A DNA stretch of 64,000 nucleotides from NCBI GenBank assembly GCA_942492815.1, contig OW818658.1:1550001-1614000 (forward strand). Direction: 5' to 3'. The DNA is from JAEUWI01 sp942492815 (GTDB taxonomy: Bacteria > Hydrogenedentota > Hydrogenedentia > Hydrogenedentales > JAEUWI01). Shown piece by piece: positions 51,774 to 58,882 of this stretch (position 1 is its first letter; every line of letters begins with the position of its first letter). Both the position numbers and the translations under genes were made by a program. Below the pieces are notes generated by a model. That model was not told where the DNA came from. It saw only the letters and a list, made by a program, of their open reading frames with translations, and did not search any database.

Positions 51774-53240
51774 ATGTCGGGCACGCTGAGCGAGACGATG
51801 ACAGTCGATGGCGTAACCCACGCCGACGGAACGGACCTGTTTCGCAAGAATATGCTGGTTGTCGGGGTCGCCGTGCTCGGGTGCTGGGGTGCGTGGTTGC
51901 GAATGGGCGGTCAGTGGTTCGAGCCGGGCTTCAATGTCAGCGGGCTGGCGACCATGGGCGCGGCGATTGGGTTCGCGTGCTATCGGGTCTGGGCGACACG
52001 GCGCGAGGCCGTTCCCATTACCTGGCCTTGCCTCTTTGTGTGCGCCGGGCTGCTCTCCGCGTATGGGCTGCTCTACGGCGGTACACCGAGGCTGGTGACC
52101 TCGCTGATCGCGGTTATGCTTGTGGCGGCGGTACTCCTCGGCGCCTTGCCCCGCGATGAGCGGCAGAGCGCCTGGGGGCTGGTGCCGTGGATGCTGGCGT
52201 CGCTACCGCTGGGCGTTGCGGTGAACCTTTACTTCGGCTATCCGCTGCGCATCGCGGTGGGTTGGATGGCCTCGACGTTGCTGATGGGGCAGGTGACGCC
52301 CCTGGGCACGGGGTTGAGCGATGGGACGCATACGGTCTTTGTGGACGCGCCCTGCAGCGGCATCCAGATGCTCCGGGTGGCGGTGCTGCTGGCGGGGATT
52401 GTGGCGGTGTTATATCGGCTGCGTCTGGCAGGCACGGTGGTCCTGTGTTTCAGTGCGGTGCTGCTGGCGCTGGTGGGCAACACGCTTCGGGTCTGTGTGC
52501 TCTTTCTGCTCACGCGCCGGGGCGACGTTAGCGACGCGCTTCACACGTGGTCGGGCCTGGGCATTTTCGCGGGCTGCGCCCTGACGCTGGTCGGCGCGGG
52601 CATGGCAATCGCGCGATGGCAGGCTCCGGAGGTGCGGTCGAAGGGGAGTACGCGTGCGCTATATCGACCGGTGGAGGCCGTGGGCCGGGCCGCACTTTAC
52701 CTTGCCGCCTTGCTGGCGTTCGCCGTGCCCTTTGCCGTCGCCGAGCGCCCCCATGCAGGCGGGGCCTCCATCGCATGGCCGGAGAGCGTGGCGGGAGAGC
52801 ATTTTGGTATTGCTGCGCCGGATCCCGCGCTGGAATCCTATCGCGCTGTATTTCTGGGCACGATGGTCCAAGGTACCCTGGAGCCAAGTGGCCGGTTGGT
52901 GCTGCTTCGCCAGTGCGTGGAGCCGACCCTGAGTCTGCACACGTCGGAGAACTGCTATGTCGTTGCGGGCTTCCAATGCGCGGCGTTGCCCGCCGAGCCG
53001 GATGCGCAGGGTCACCTTTGGAGCCGCTTCAGCGCGGTGCATCCGGACGGGCGGTCGTATGTGGTGAAGCAGTGTTTCTTCAGCGTCGACGCGAATTCCG
53101 TGAAGGCGTCGAGTCGATTGGAAGACTGGACGGCGGGGCGTCCGTCCTGGCCGGACTCTTCAAGCTGGTACTGGGCTGCGGCGCGTCCGGGGGCAGCGGT
53201 GGGGCATACGCTGGCGGTGACGATTGCGGAGGATAATTGA
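51774..53240 (+). CDS. exosortase with fused C-terminal domain
   Basis: 488 residues from ATG 51774. About eight membrane helices carry the exosortase catalytic triad in order: DAPCSGIQMLRVAV (Cys), VGNTLRVCVLFLLTRRG (Arg) and SDALHTWSGLGIF (His). It cleaves PEP-CTERM signals and attaches or releases the substrate at the envelope. The last 170 residues are extracytoplasmic and contain LHTSENCYVVAGF, resembling the H-x-E-x-C block of EpsI/DUF3485 proteins. No ribosome binding site is evident, so translation is probably coupled to the preceding gene. The stop codon lies inside the first unit of a heptamer array. Confidence 0.85.
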   Translation: MSGTLSETMTVDGVTHADGTDLFRKNMLVVGVAVLGCWGAWLRMGGQWFEPGFNVSGLATMGAAIGFACYRVWATRREAVPITWPCLFVCAGLLSAYGLLYGGTPRLVTSLIAVMLVAAVLLGALPRDERQSAWGLVPWMLASLPLGVAVNLYFGYPLRIAVGWMASTLLMGQVTPLGTGLSDGTHTVFVDAPCSGIQMLRVAVLLAGIVAVLYRLRLAGTVVLCFSAVLLALVGNTLRVCVLFLLTRRGDVSDALHTWSGLGIFAGCALTLVGAGMAIARWQAPEVRSKGSTRALYRPVEAVGRAALYLAALLAFAVPFAVAERPHAGGASIAWPESVAGEHFGIAAPDPALESYRAVFLGTMVQGTLEPSGRLVLLRQCVEPTLSLHTSENCYVVAGFQCAALPAEPDAQGHLWSRFSAVHPDGRSYVVKQCFFSVDANSVKASSRLEDWTAGRPSWPDSSSWYWAAARPGAAVGHTLAVTIAEDN

Positions 53241-53347
53241 CAATTGACAATTGACAATTGACAGTTGACAGTTGACAGTTGACAGTTGACAGTTGACAGT
53301 TGACAGTTGATAGTTGACAGTTGACAGTTGACAGTTGACAGTTGACA
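53235..53347. repeat. heptamer tandem array (aattgac/agttgac)
   Basis: About 16 units of 7 bp. The first few are aattgac and the rest agttgac, with one atagttg variant. The TGA stop of the exosortase (53238-53240) is part of the first unit. Resembles the short tandemly repeated repetitive sequences described in cyanobacteria. Confidence 0.92.
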
Positions 53348-53388
53348 ACGGGGTGGGGTTTAAGGGGCAACACGCTGACCTATCTGCC

Positions 53389-53460
53389 CGATGGGACCGA
53401 TGGGACCGATGGGACCGATGGGAACGATGGGAACGACGGGAACGACGGGAACGATGGGAC
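53389..53460. repeat. 9-bp tandem array (gatgggacc)
   Basis: About eight nonamers: gatgggacc, then gatgggaac and gacgggaac variants. Lies between the heptamer array and the third OmpA paralog. Confidence 0.9.
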
Positions 53461-53482
53461 GCTGAGGGGCTCAGCTTGGCTT

Positions 53483-54133
53483 TCAGTTTCCTAGTTTGTA
53501 CTGGAAGACTGCCCGGCGGTTGAGGGCGCGGTTGGCGGGGGTGTTGTTGGGCACGGCGGGGTTGGTTTCTCCTTTGCTTTCGGCTTTCACGCGTTCGGGG
53601 GCGATTCCGCTGGCCTTCATGTAGTCCACAACGGCCTGGGCCCTGCGGAGGCCGAGTTGCTGGTTGTAGGCTTCGGAGCCGGTGTCGTCGGTGTGGCCGA
53701 CGCAGGTTACCGTGTCGCCGTTGTATTTTTGCATTTCCGCGATCACTTTTTGGATTTCGGCGATACCCTCGGGGCGGAGTTCGGCGCTGTCGGGGTGGAA
53801 AAGCAGGTTGTTCAGGATCACGTGTCCGCAGACGATTGGGGGTTGCGGCTCGACCACAGGGGGCGGCACGGGTGTTTCAGCGGCGGTGGGCGCAGGGGCG
53901 AGCACTTGTTTGCTGTAGATCCTTCCCTTGTTTCCGCCCCGGTCGGTTCCCACCGGCCACCACCAGTGTCCGGTGCGTCCTTTGGAGTCGGGTTGGGGGC
54001 TTCGGGCTCCGGGTGCGGTGCCCCAGCCTTTGGGTTGCGGATTCTCGGCGCGTGCGGTGCCTGGAGCGCTGAGGGCCGTGATGACGAGCGCGGTAAGGAT
54101 GGAGGATGTACGAATTGCCCTGCATGTCTTCAT
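53483..54133 (-). CDS. OmpA-domain protein, paralog 3, with GHWWWP motif
   Basis: 216 residues from ATG 54133, with GGAG seven bases upstream; the frame upstream to 54247 is not coding. Signal peptide (AIRTSSILTALVITALSAPG, cleavage near ARAE). Residues 47-60 read QPDSKGRTGHWWWP, then NKGRIYSKQ. The OmpA domain is CVGHTDDTGSEAYNQQL, LRRAQAVVDYM and NNTPANRALNRRAVFQY. It is nearly identical in layout to paralog 2, and the pair brackets the PadR/exosortase operon. Confidence 0.9.
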   Translation of the reverse strand: MKTCRAIRTSSILTALVITALSAPGTARAENPQPKGWGTAPGARSPQPDSKGRTGHWWWPVGTDRGGNKGRIYSKQVLAPAPTAAETPVPPPVVEPQPPIVCGHVILNNLLFHPDSAELRPEGIAEIQKVIAEMQKYNGDTVTCVGHTDDTGSEAYNQQLGLRRAQAVVDYMKASGIAPERVKAESKGETNPAVPNNTPANRALNRRAVFQYKLGN

Positions 54134-54376
54134 GTTGTGCTCCCTCTGGATTTCCGTGTGCCGCATTAATACCATAACGACGCGGAGAGTTCCATCGGGA
54201 TGGGACGGTGTGTGGACTCCGGGAAAAATGGGGTTGAATGCCGCCATAGCGTATGTTAAGTTGCAGCGATATAACCGCAGACGGCGGTGGGCCCCGATTC
54301 GTCCAGGTGGACGACTGCGGGGGCGCGGTCAGGAGGCACCCGGCACCATCGCCCGGGCCACGAGGGAGAGTTCGTT

Positions 54377-55357
54377 ATGCAATGGAACACGGATGCGTCG
54401 CAACTGGCGAACCAATATATGGACGATGTGCGTCGGGCCTGCCAGGCGCGGGGAATGGACCCGGAGCCGGTGGCGAAGCAGGTCTACAACCGTATCCTTG
54501 CGCAAGTGATTGCAAGCGGGGTGGAAGTAGTAAGCATCGATCTGATCCGGGGCCTTCTGGTGGCCGCAGGTCCGGCGGATGGGCAGGTTCCGGGAAGTGT
54601 TCCTCCACCACTGCCGCCGGGTGGTGGCTACGCCGCCAGTCCTGCGGGCTATGTTCCGCCGCCGCCACCTCCGCAACGGAGTGGTCTGTCGGGCGGGCCG
54701 CTGGCGTGTCTGGTAATCGTTGTTGTCTGCTTCGGGATGGTGGCGATCATGGGGGTTCTCGCAGCCATTTTGTTGCCGGCGCTGGCCCGGGCACGGGAGG
54801 CCGCCCGGCGCGCGAGTTGTCAGAACAATCTGAAGCAAGTCGGCCTTCAACTGATGATTTATGCGAACGAGCACAATGGGAAGTTTCCGGCTTTGGTGCA
54901 TGAGCCGAACTACCTGATTTTCGGCCAGGATGTGTTGAAGTCCATGGAACTCGCGTTGCTCCAGTGCCCCGCGGAAGAAACGAACTTCTCCGAAACGATG
55001 GAGGACGGAACGATCTTTGCGGATTCTGACTATCTCTATCTTGGATTTGCCTTACGCGATCAGGCGGATGTGGATGCGGTGGTGGAGGCTTTTGAGGAGG
55101 GCGGGTCGGATTTCGAAGCCCTGGCTGCCCGTGAATCGATACCGGGGCCCCGAGGGGATATTGTGCCCCTGCGCGATGATCTGCCCGATCCCGCAATGGT
55201 TCCAGTCATGGTGGAGTGGGCCAATGTGCATGTGCCCGATGGCGCCAACGTGCTGTATCTGGACGGGCATGTGGAGTATGTGAAGCACGGGAGCAAGTTT
55301 CCCATGACGGATGAATTCTTTGGTGCCATCGAAGCGTTGATTGCGGAAAGCGAGTAG
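54377..55357 (+). CDS. prepilin-like protein with internal transmembrane helix
   Basis: 326 residues from ATG 54377, with GGGAGAG six bases upstream. Residues 1-70 are a small helical cytoplasmic domain, about 75-110 a Pro/Gly linker. The helix at about 120-150 (VAIMGVLAAILLPALARARE) is followed by AARRASCQNNLKQVGLQLMIY. That is the start of a type II pseudopilin, but internal and without the GFTLIE cleavage site. The end has HVPDGANVLYLDGHVEYV, the H-x-DG motif of DUF1559-type proteins. Likely a membrane protein that is not processed as a pilin. Confidence 0.75.
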   Translation: MQWNTDASQLANQYMDDVRRACQARGMDPEPVAKQVYNRILAQVIASGVEVVSIDLIRGLLVAAGPADGQVPGSVPPPLPPGGGYAASPAGYVPPPPPPQRSGLSGGPLACLVIVVVCFGMVAIMGVLAAILLPALARAREAARRASCQNNLKQVGLQLMIYANEHNGKFPALVHEPNYLIFGQDVLKSMELALLQCPAEETNFSETMEDGTIFADSDYLYLGFALRDQADVDAVVEAFEEGGSDFEALAARESIPGPRGDIVPLRDDLPDPAMVPVMVEWANVHVPDGANVLYLDGHVEYVKHGSKFPMTDEFFGAIEALIAESE

Positions 55358-55387
55358 CCCTCCGGGTCGCCCGGTCGGAATCCCGCC

Positions 55388-55849
55388 ATGCTACAGATCG
55401 AACGCATAGAAATCGGAAGCTCCATCTTTGAGGAGATCCGCGAGATTCGCCGTCGTGTCTTCATTCAGGAGCAGGGCGTGTCCCCGGCCAATGAGTTTGA
55501 CGATACCGACCGGGAGGCGGTCCATTTCCTGGCGTGGCTCGATGGCTCGGCGGTCGGGACGGCCCGGCTCTATGGCGAAGGCGCCGTGGCCCGGATCGGC
55601 CGGGTGGCGGTGCTGGCCCCCGCGCGGAGTCGGGGCGTGGGGATTGCCATCATGGAGCACGCGCTGGCGGAGGCCCGTCGACTCGGCTATGATGAAGTCG
55701 TGCTTCATGCGCAGACGCGGGTGCGCGAGTTCTATGAGCGACTCGGTTTCCAGGCGGAGGGCGACGAGTATGAAGAAGAGGGGATTCCGCATGTGTCGAT
55801 GCGGCTGCTTTGGCTGACGTCGTCGGACGAGGGAGCGGAGCCGAAATAA
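55388..55849 (+). CDS. GNAT-family N-acetyltransferase
   Basis: 153 residues from ATG 55388, 30 bases after the prepilin-like gene. Contains the acetyl-CoA-binding block RIGRVAVLAPARSRGVGIAI (V...R-x-x-G-x-G/A) and VREFYERLGF near the end, as in ElaA-type GNAT proteins. Acceptor unknown. It may share a transcript with the preceding gene. Confidence 0.9.
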   Translation: MLQIERIEIGSSIFEEIREIRRRVFIQEQGVSPANEFDDTDREAVHFLAWLDGSAVGTARLYGEGAVARIGRVAVLAPARSRGVGIAIMEHALAEARRLGYDEVVLHAQTRVREFYERLGFQAEGDEYEEEGIPHVSMRLLWLTSSDEGAEPK

Positions 55850-55856
55850 CGTCATT

Positions 55857-55872
55857 TGTAAGCTGGCTTACA
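55857..55872. promoter_or_regulatory. candidate operator upstream of the multiheme operon
   Basis: TGTAAGC, TG, GCTTACA: seven-base arms with a two-base centre. It is followed by an AT-rich stretch (tactttaaatatatgttttg, about 55894) that could hold the promoter of the cytochrome operon starting at 56028. No regulator gene is adjacent. Confidence 0.4.
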
Positions 55873-56027
55873 TACCGGCCGGGCAATATGTAGTACTTTA
55901 AATATATGTTTTGGGCCGTGTCCAACCTGGATAGCGGTGAGAGCGTGAGGATTGGTGTGGTTGTGCGGACTGCACAATGCGATCCCCTGGCCCGGACGGG
56001 ACTTCAAGCAAGGCAGGGTATTCGGGA

Positions 56028-56684
56028 ATGGTAGGGATGGGCGTAGCAGGGAGTCAGAGAACGTTGGGCCTCTCGGTTCTGCTGGCGCTTTTGTGTCTTG
56101 GGGGCTGCGCGCCCGCCGTGATTCCAGCGCCTGAGTCCCTGTATGTGCGGGATGTTCAAGGGGAAGTTTTCGATATCACGCCGGTGCGGGGCGAAGTGAA
56201 GCCGCTTTTGCACCGCCGGGGTTCCTTTGAATACAAGTGCACGGAGTGCCACAACGATTTCAAGAGCGCGCAGCGGCAGAATGCCGAGATTCCCGAGCAC
56301 GCGGAGATCAATGCCCGCTTCAATCACGGTCTCAATACTTTCTGCGTGAATTGCCACCATCCTTCCGATCGCAATTCCTTCGTGGCCCACGATGGCAGCC
56401 CGATTCCGTCGACCGAACCCGCGCTGTTGTGCTCCAAATGCCACGGGCCGACCTATCGCGAGTGGGAGGTGGGGATTCATGGCCGCCAGAACGGCGGATG
56501 GGAGCGAGACAATCCGGCGCGCAAGAAGCTGCTTTGTATCCAGTGTCACGATCCGCACCAGCCCGCGTTTGCTTCGATGGTGCCCGATCCCCCCACGATC
56601 CGGAGCCGCTTCGAGGTCCGTGGGGACCATAGCGTAGCGCATGTCGCAGCAGAAGAGCCCAGCCCCGACGGAGGCGCACCATGA
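56028..56684 (+). CDS. tetraheme c-type cytochrome lipoprotein
   Basis: 218 residues from ATG 56028; ATG 56037 is possible. The signal peptide ends in a lipobox (LALLCLGGC). Four haem-binding CxxCH motifs follow: CTECH, CVNCH, CSKCH and CIQCH, plus extra His for distal ligands (NHGLNTFCVNCHH). Predicted to be anchored in the membrane facing the periplasm and to pass electrons between the Fe-S/NrfD module and the octaheme enzyme. The stop overlaps the next start (ATGA). Confidence 0.9.
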   Translation: MVGMGVAGSQRTLGLSVLLALLCLGGCAPAVIPAPESLYVRDVQGEVFDITPVRGEVKPLLHRRGSFEYKCTECHNDFKSAQRQNAEIPEHAEINARFNHGLNTFCVNCHHPSDRNSFVAHDGSPIPSTEPALLCSKCHGPTYREWEVGIHGRQNGGWERDNPARKKLLCIQCHDPHQPAFASMVPDPPTIRSRFEVRGDHSVAHVAAEEPSPDGGAP

Positions 56685-57601
56685 CGAATGAGCAATCGGA
56701 CGCGGGTTTGAAGCGTCGCAACTTTTTGAAGATGGGGGCGGGGGCGGCGATTGCGACTGCGGCGGCGGCCACGCTTGCCCCGCTGCGCCATCTGGCGGCG
56801 GGCTCGCTGGACGGTTTCTTCCAGCAGCACTACAAGCGGTTGTCGGAGGAAGACCTGTCGGCCATTATGTCCCGCCTGGAGGGCGAGATTGCACGTGACT
56901 ATGGCACGAAGGTCACCATCCGGGATCTCAAACCGAAGCCGGGCGTGCGATATGCCTATGCATTGAATTTGAGCCGCTGTAACGGTTCACGGCGCTGTGT
57001 GACGGCGTGTGTTCAAGAGAACAACCAGTCCCGCGATCCGGAGATTCAGTACATCAAAGTGTTGGAGATGCCGGGTGGCACGTTTGACGTGGAAAAGTCG
57101 GACCACCACTACGATACGGACCAGGTGCCGCAGAAGGAGAAGTACTACCTTCCCGTGCAGTGCATGCAGTGCGAAAATCCGCCCTGCACCAAGGTGTGTC
57201 CCGTGGAAGCGACGTGGAAAGAGCCCGACGGCATCACGGTCATTGATTACAACTGGTGCATCGGTTGCCGGTATTGCATGGCGGCGTGTCCCTACGAGGC
57301 GCGGCGCTTCAACTTCAGCAAACCGGAGATCCCGAAGGAAGAGATCAACCCGAACATGGGCTATCTCAGCAACCGGATCCGCCCGGCGGGCGTGGTGGAG
57401 AAGTGTCACTTCTGCCTGCACCGCACGCGCGAAGGAAAGAATCCGGCGTGCATGGAGGTGTGCCCCACGGGCGCGCGGGTCTTCGGCGATTTGAACGATC
57501 CGGAGAGCGAGATTCGGTACATCATCTCGAACAAGCGGACGTATATCTTGAAGGAAGAAGCGGGCACGATTCCGGCCTTCTTCTACTACTTCGATGCGTG
57601 A
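56681..57601 (+). CDS. NrfC/DsrO-like periplasmic [4Fe-4S] ferredoxin
   Basis: 306 residues. Tat signal (LKRRNFLKMGAGAAIATAAA), so it is folded and exported with its clusters. Four Cys groups: CNGSRRCVTAC, CMQCENPPCTKVCP, CIGCRYCMAACP and CHFCLHRTREGKNPACMEVCP, matching the four-cluster NrfC/HybA/DsrO family. It links quinol oxidation by the NrfD-like subunit to the cytochromes. ATGA overlap with the previous gene and a 12-bp gap to the next. Confidence 0.93.
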   Translation: MTNEQSDAGLKRRNFLKMGAGAAIATAAAATLAPLRHLAAGSLDGFFQQHYKRLSEEDLSAIMSRLEGEIARDYGTKVTIRDLKPKPGVRYAYALNLSRCNGSRRCVTACVQENNQSRDPEIQYIKVLEMPGGTFDVEKSDHHYDTDQVPQKEKYYLPVQCMQCENPPCTKVCPVEATWKEPDGITVIDYNWCIGCRYCMAACPYEARRFNFSKPEIPKEEINPNMGYLSNRIRPAGVVEKCHFCLHRTREGKNPACMEVCPTGARVFGDLNDPESEIRYIISNKRTYILKEEAGTIPAFFYYFDA

Positions 57602-57613
57602 GGGGAGCGTCAC

Positions 57614-58882
57614 ATGCTAAAAGACTATCTGGTCTTCCTGTGGCGGGCCGTCAAGCTTGGTTTCACGGGCGGGAATGCCTTTTATGCCTGGATGATCTTC
57701 CTGACCCTGCTCTCGGGGCTCGGGGGCTGGGCCTATACGACCCAGTTTGTGGAGGGGCTCCAGACGACCGGCATGACGGATCAGGTGAGCTGGGGTGCCT
57801 ATATCGCCAATTTTACTTTCCTTGTCGGCGTCGCGGCGGCTTCGGTGATGCTGGTTATTCCGGCGTACATCTACCGCAACAAGGACATGCACGACATCGT
57901 GCTCTACGGCGAGTTGCTGGCTGTGGCGGCCATCGTCATGAGCCTGCTCTTCGTAGTGGTGGATCTCGGGCGTCCCGATCGCTTCTGGCATTTGATCCCC
58001 TGGGTGGGCGTGTTCAATTTTCCCGGATCGCTGCTGTCGTGGGACGTGATCGTGCTCAATGGTTATTTGCTGCTCAACCTGCACATCTGCGGCTATCTCC
58101 TCTATGTGAAATATCTCGGGCGAAAACCGACCGCCAAGTTCTACATTCCCTTTGTTTTTCTCTCGATCGTGTGGGCGGTGAGCATCCACACGGTCACGGC
58201 TTTCCTGTATGTCGGCCTGGTGGGGCGTCCCTTCTGGAACGCGGCCATTGTGGCACCGCGCTTTCTGGGGTCGGCCTTCACTGCGGGGCCGGGCATTCTG
58301 ATCATCGCCTTTCAGATCATGGAGCGCCTCAGCGGCCTTCACGTGAATGAGCGGGCCTACACGCTGCTTCGCCAAATCATCACGGCCTCGCTGCTGATTA
58401 ACCTGTTCATGTTGTTTTGCGAGGCCTTCAAGGAGTTCTATTCCGCCGCGCTGCATAACGCCTCGGCGAAGTATCTGTTTTTCGGGCTGGATCATCACGG
58501 CCACACCTACAACCTGCTTGTGCCCTGGATCTGGACCGCCATCGTTATGGAGGTTATCGCGGCGGTTATTCTGGTCGTGCCGCCAGTCGCGCGGCGCCGG
58601 CGCTATTTCAACACGGCCTGCGTACTGGCCTGCACAGGCATCTGGATTGAGAAAGGAATGGGACTCATCATTCCGGGCTTCATTCCCACGCCCCTGGGCA
58701 ACATTGTGGAATACATGCCCAGCGTCAACGAAGTGCTGGTATGCGTGGGCATCTGGGCCTTTGGTTTTCTCTTGTTCTCCTGGATGGTCCATCTGGCTGT
58801 CCCGATCATGAACGGTACGTTTTCGAAGAACTCGGGGGAGCCCGTCTCTCCCGCCGCAGCCATAAAAGGAGAGGTGTCATGA
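57614..58882 (+). CDS. NrfD/PsrC-like quinone-interacting membrane subunit
   Basis: 422 residues with about ten hydrophobic helices and no cofactor motif. NrfD-family traits include FLTLLSGLGGWAYTTQF, VVVDLGRPDRFWHLIPW (the conserved Asp-Leu-Gly-Arg-Pro) and LLSWDVIVLNGYLLLN. It exchanges electrons between the membrane quinone pool and the NrfC-like protein, possibly moving protons. The stop overlaps the start of the octaheme gene (ATGA). Confidence 0.92.
   Translation: MLKDYLVFLWRAVKLGFTGGNAFYAWMIFLTLLSGLGGWAYTTQFVEGLQTTGMTDQVSWGAYIANFTFLVGVAAASVMLVIPAYIYRNKDMHDIVLYGELLAVAAIVMSLLFVVVDLGRPDRFWHLIPWVGVFNFPGSLLSWDVIVLNGYLLLNLHICGYLLYVKYLGRKPTAKFYIPFVFLSIVWAVSIHTVTAFLYVGLVGRPFWNAAIVAPRFLGSAFTAGPGILIIAFQIMERLSGLHVNERAYTLLRQIITASLLINLFMLFCEAFKEFYSAALHNASAKYLFFGLDHHGHTYNLLVPWIWTAIVMEVIAAVILVVPPVARRRRYFNTACVLACTGIWIEKGMGLIIPGFIPTPLGNIVEYMPSVNEVLVCVGIWAFGFLLFSWMVHLAVPIMNGTFSKNSGEPVSPAAAIKGEVS

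Noticed and set aside
52528..53236. Frames overlapping the exosortase C-terminal part
   Set aside because: Off-frame readings of the exosortase gene, whose EpsI-like C-terminal block supports the annotated frame.
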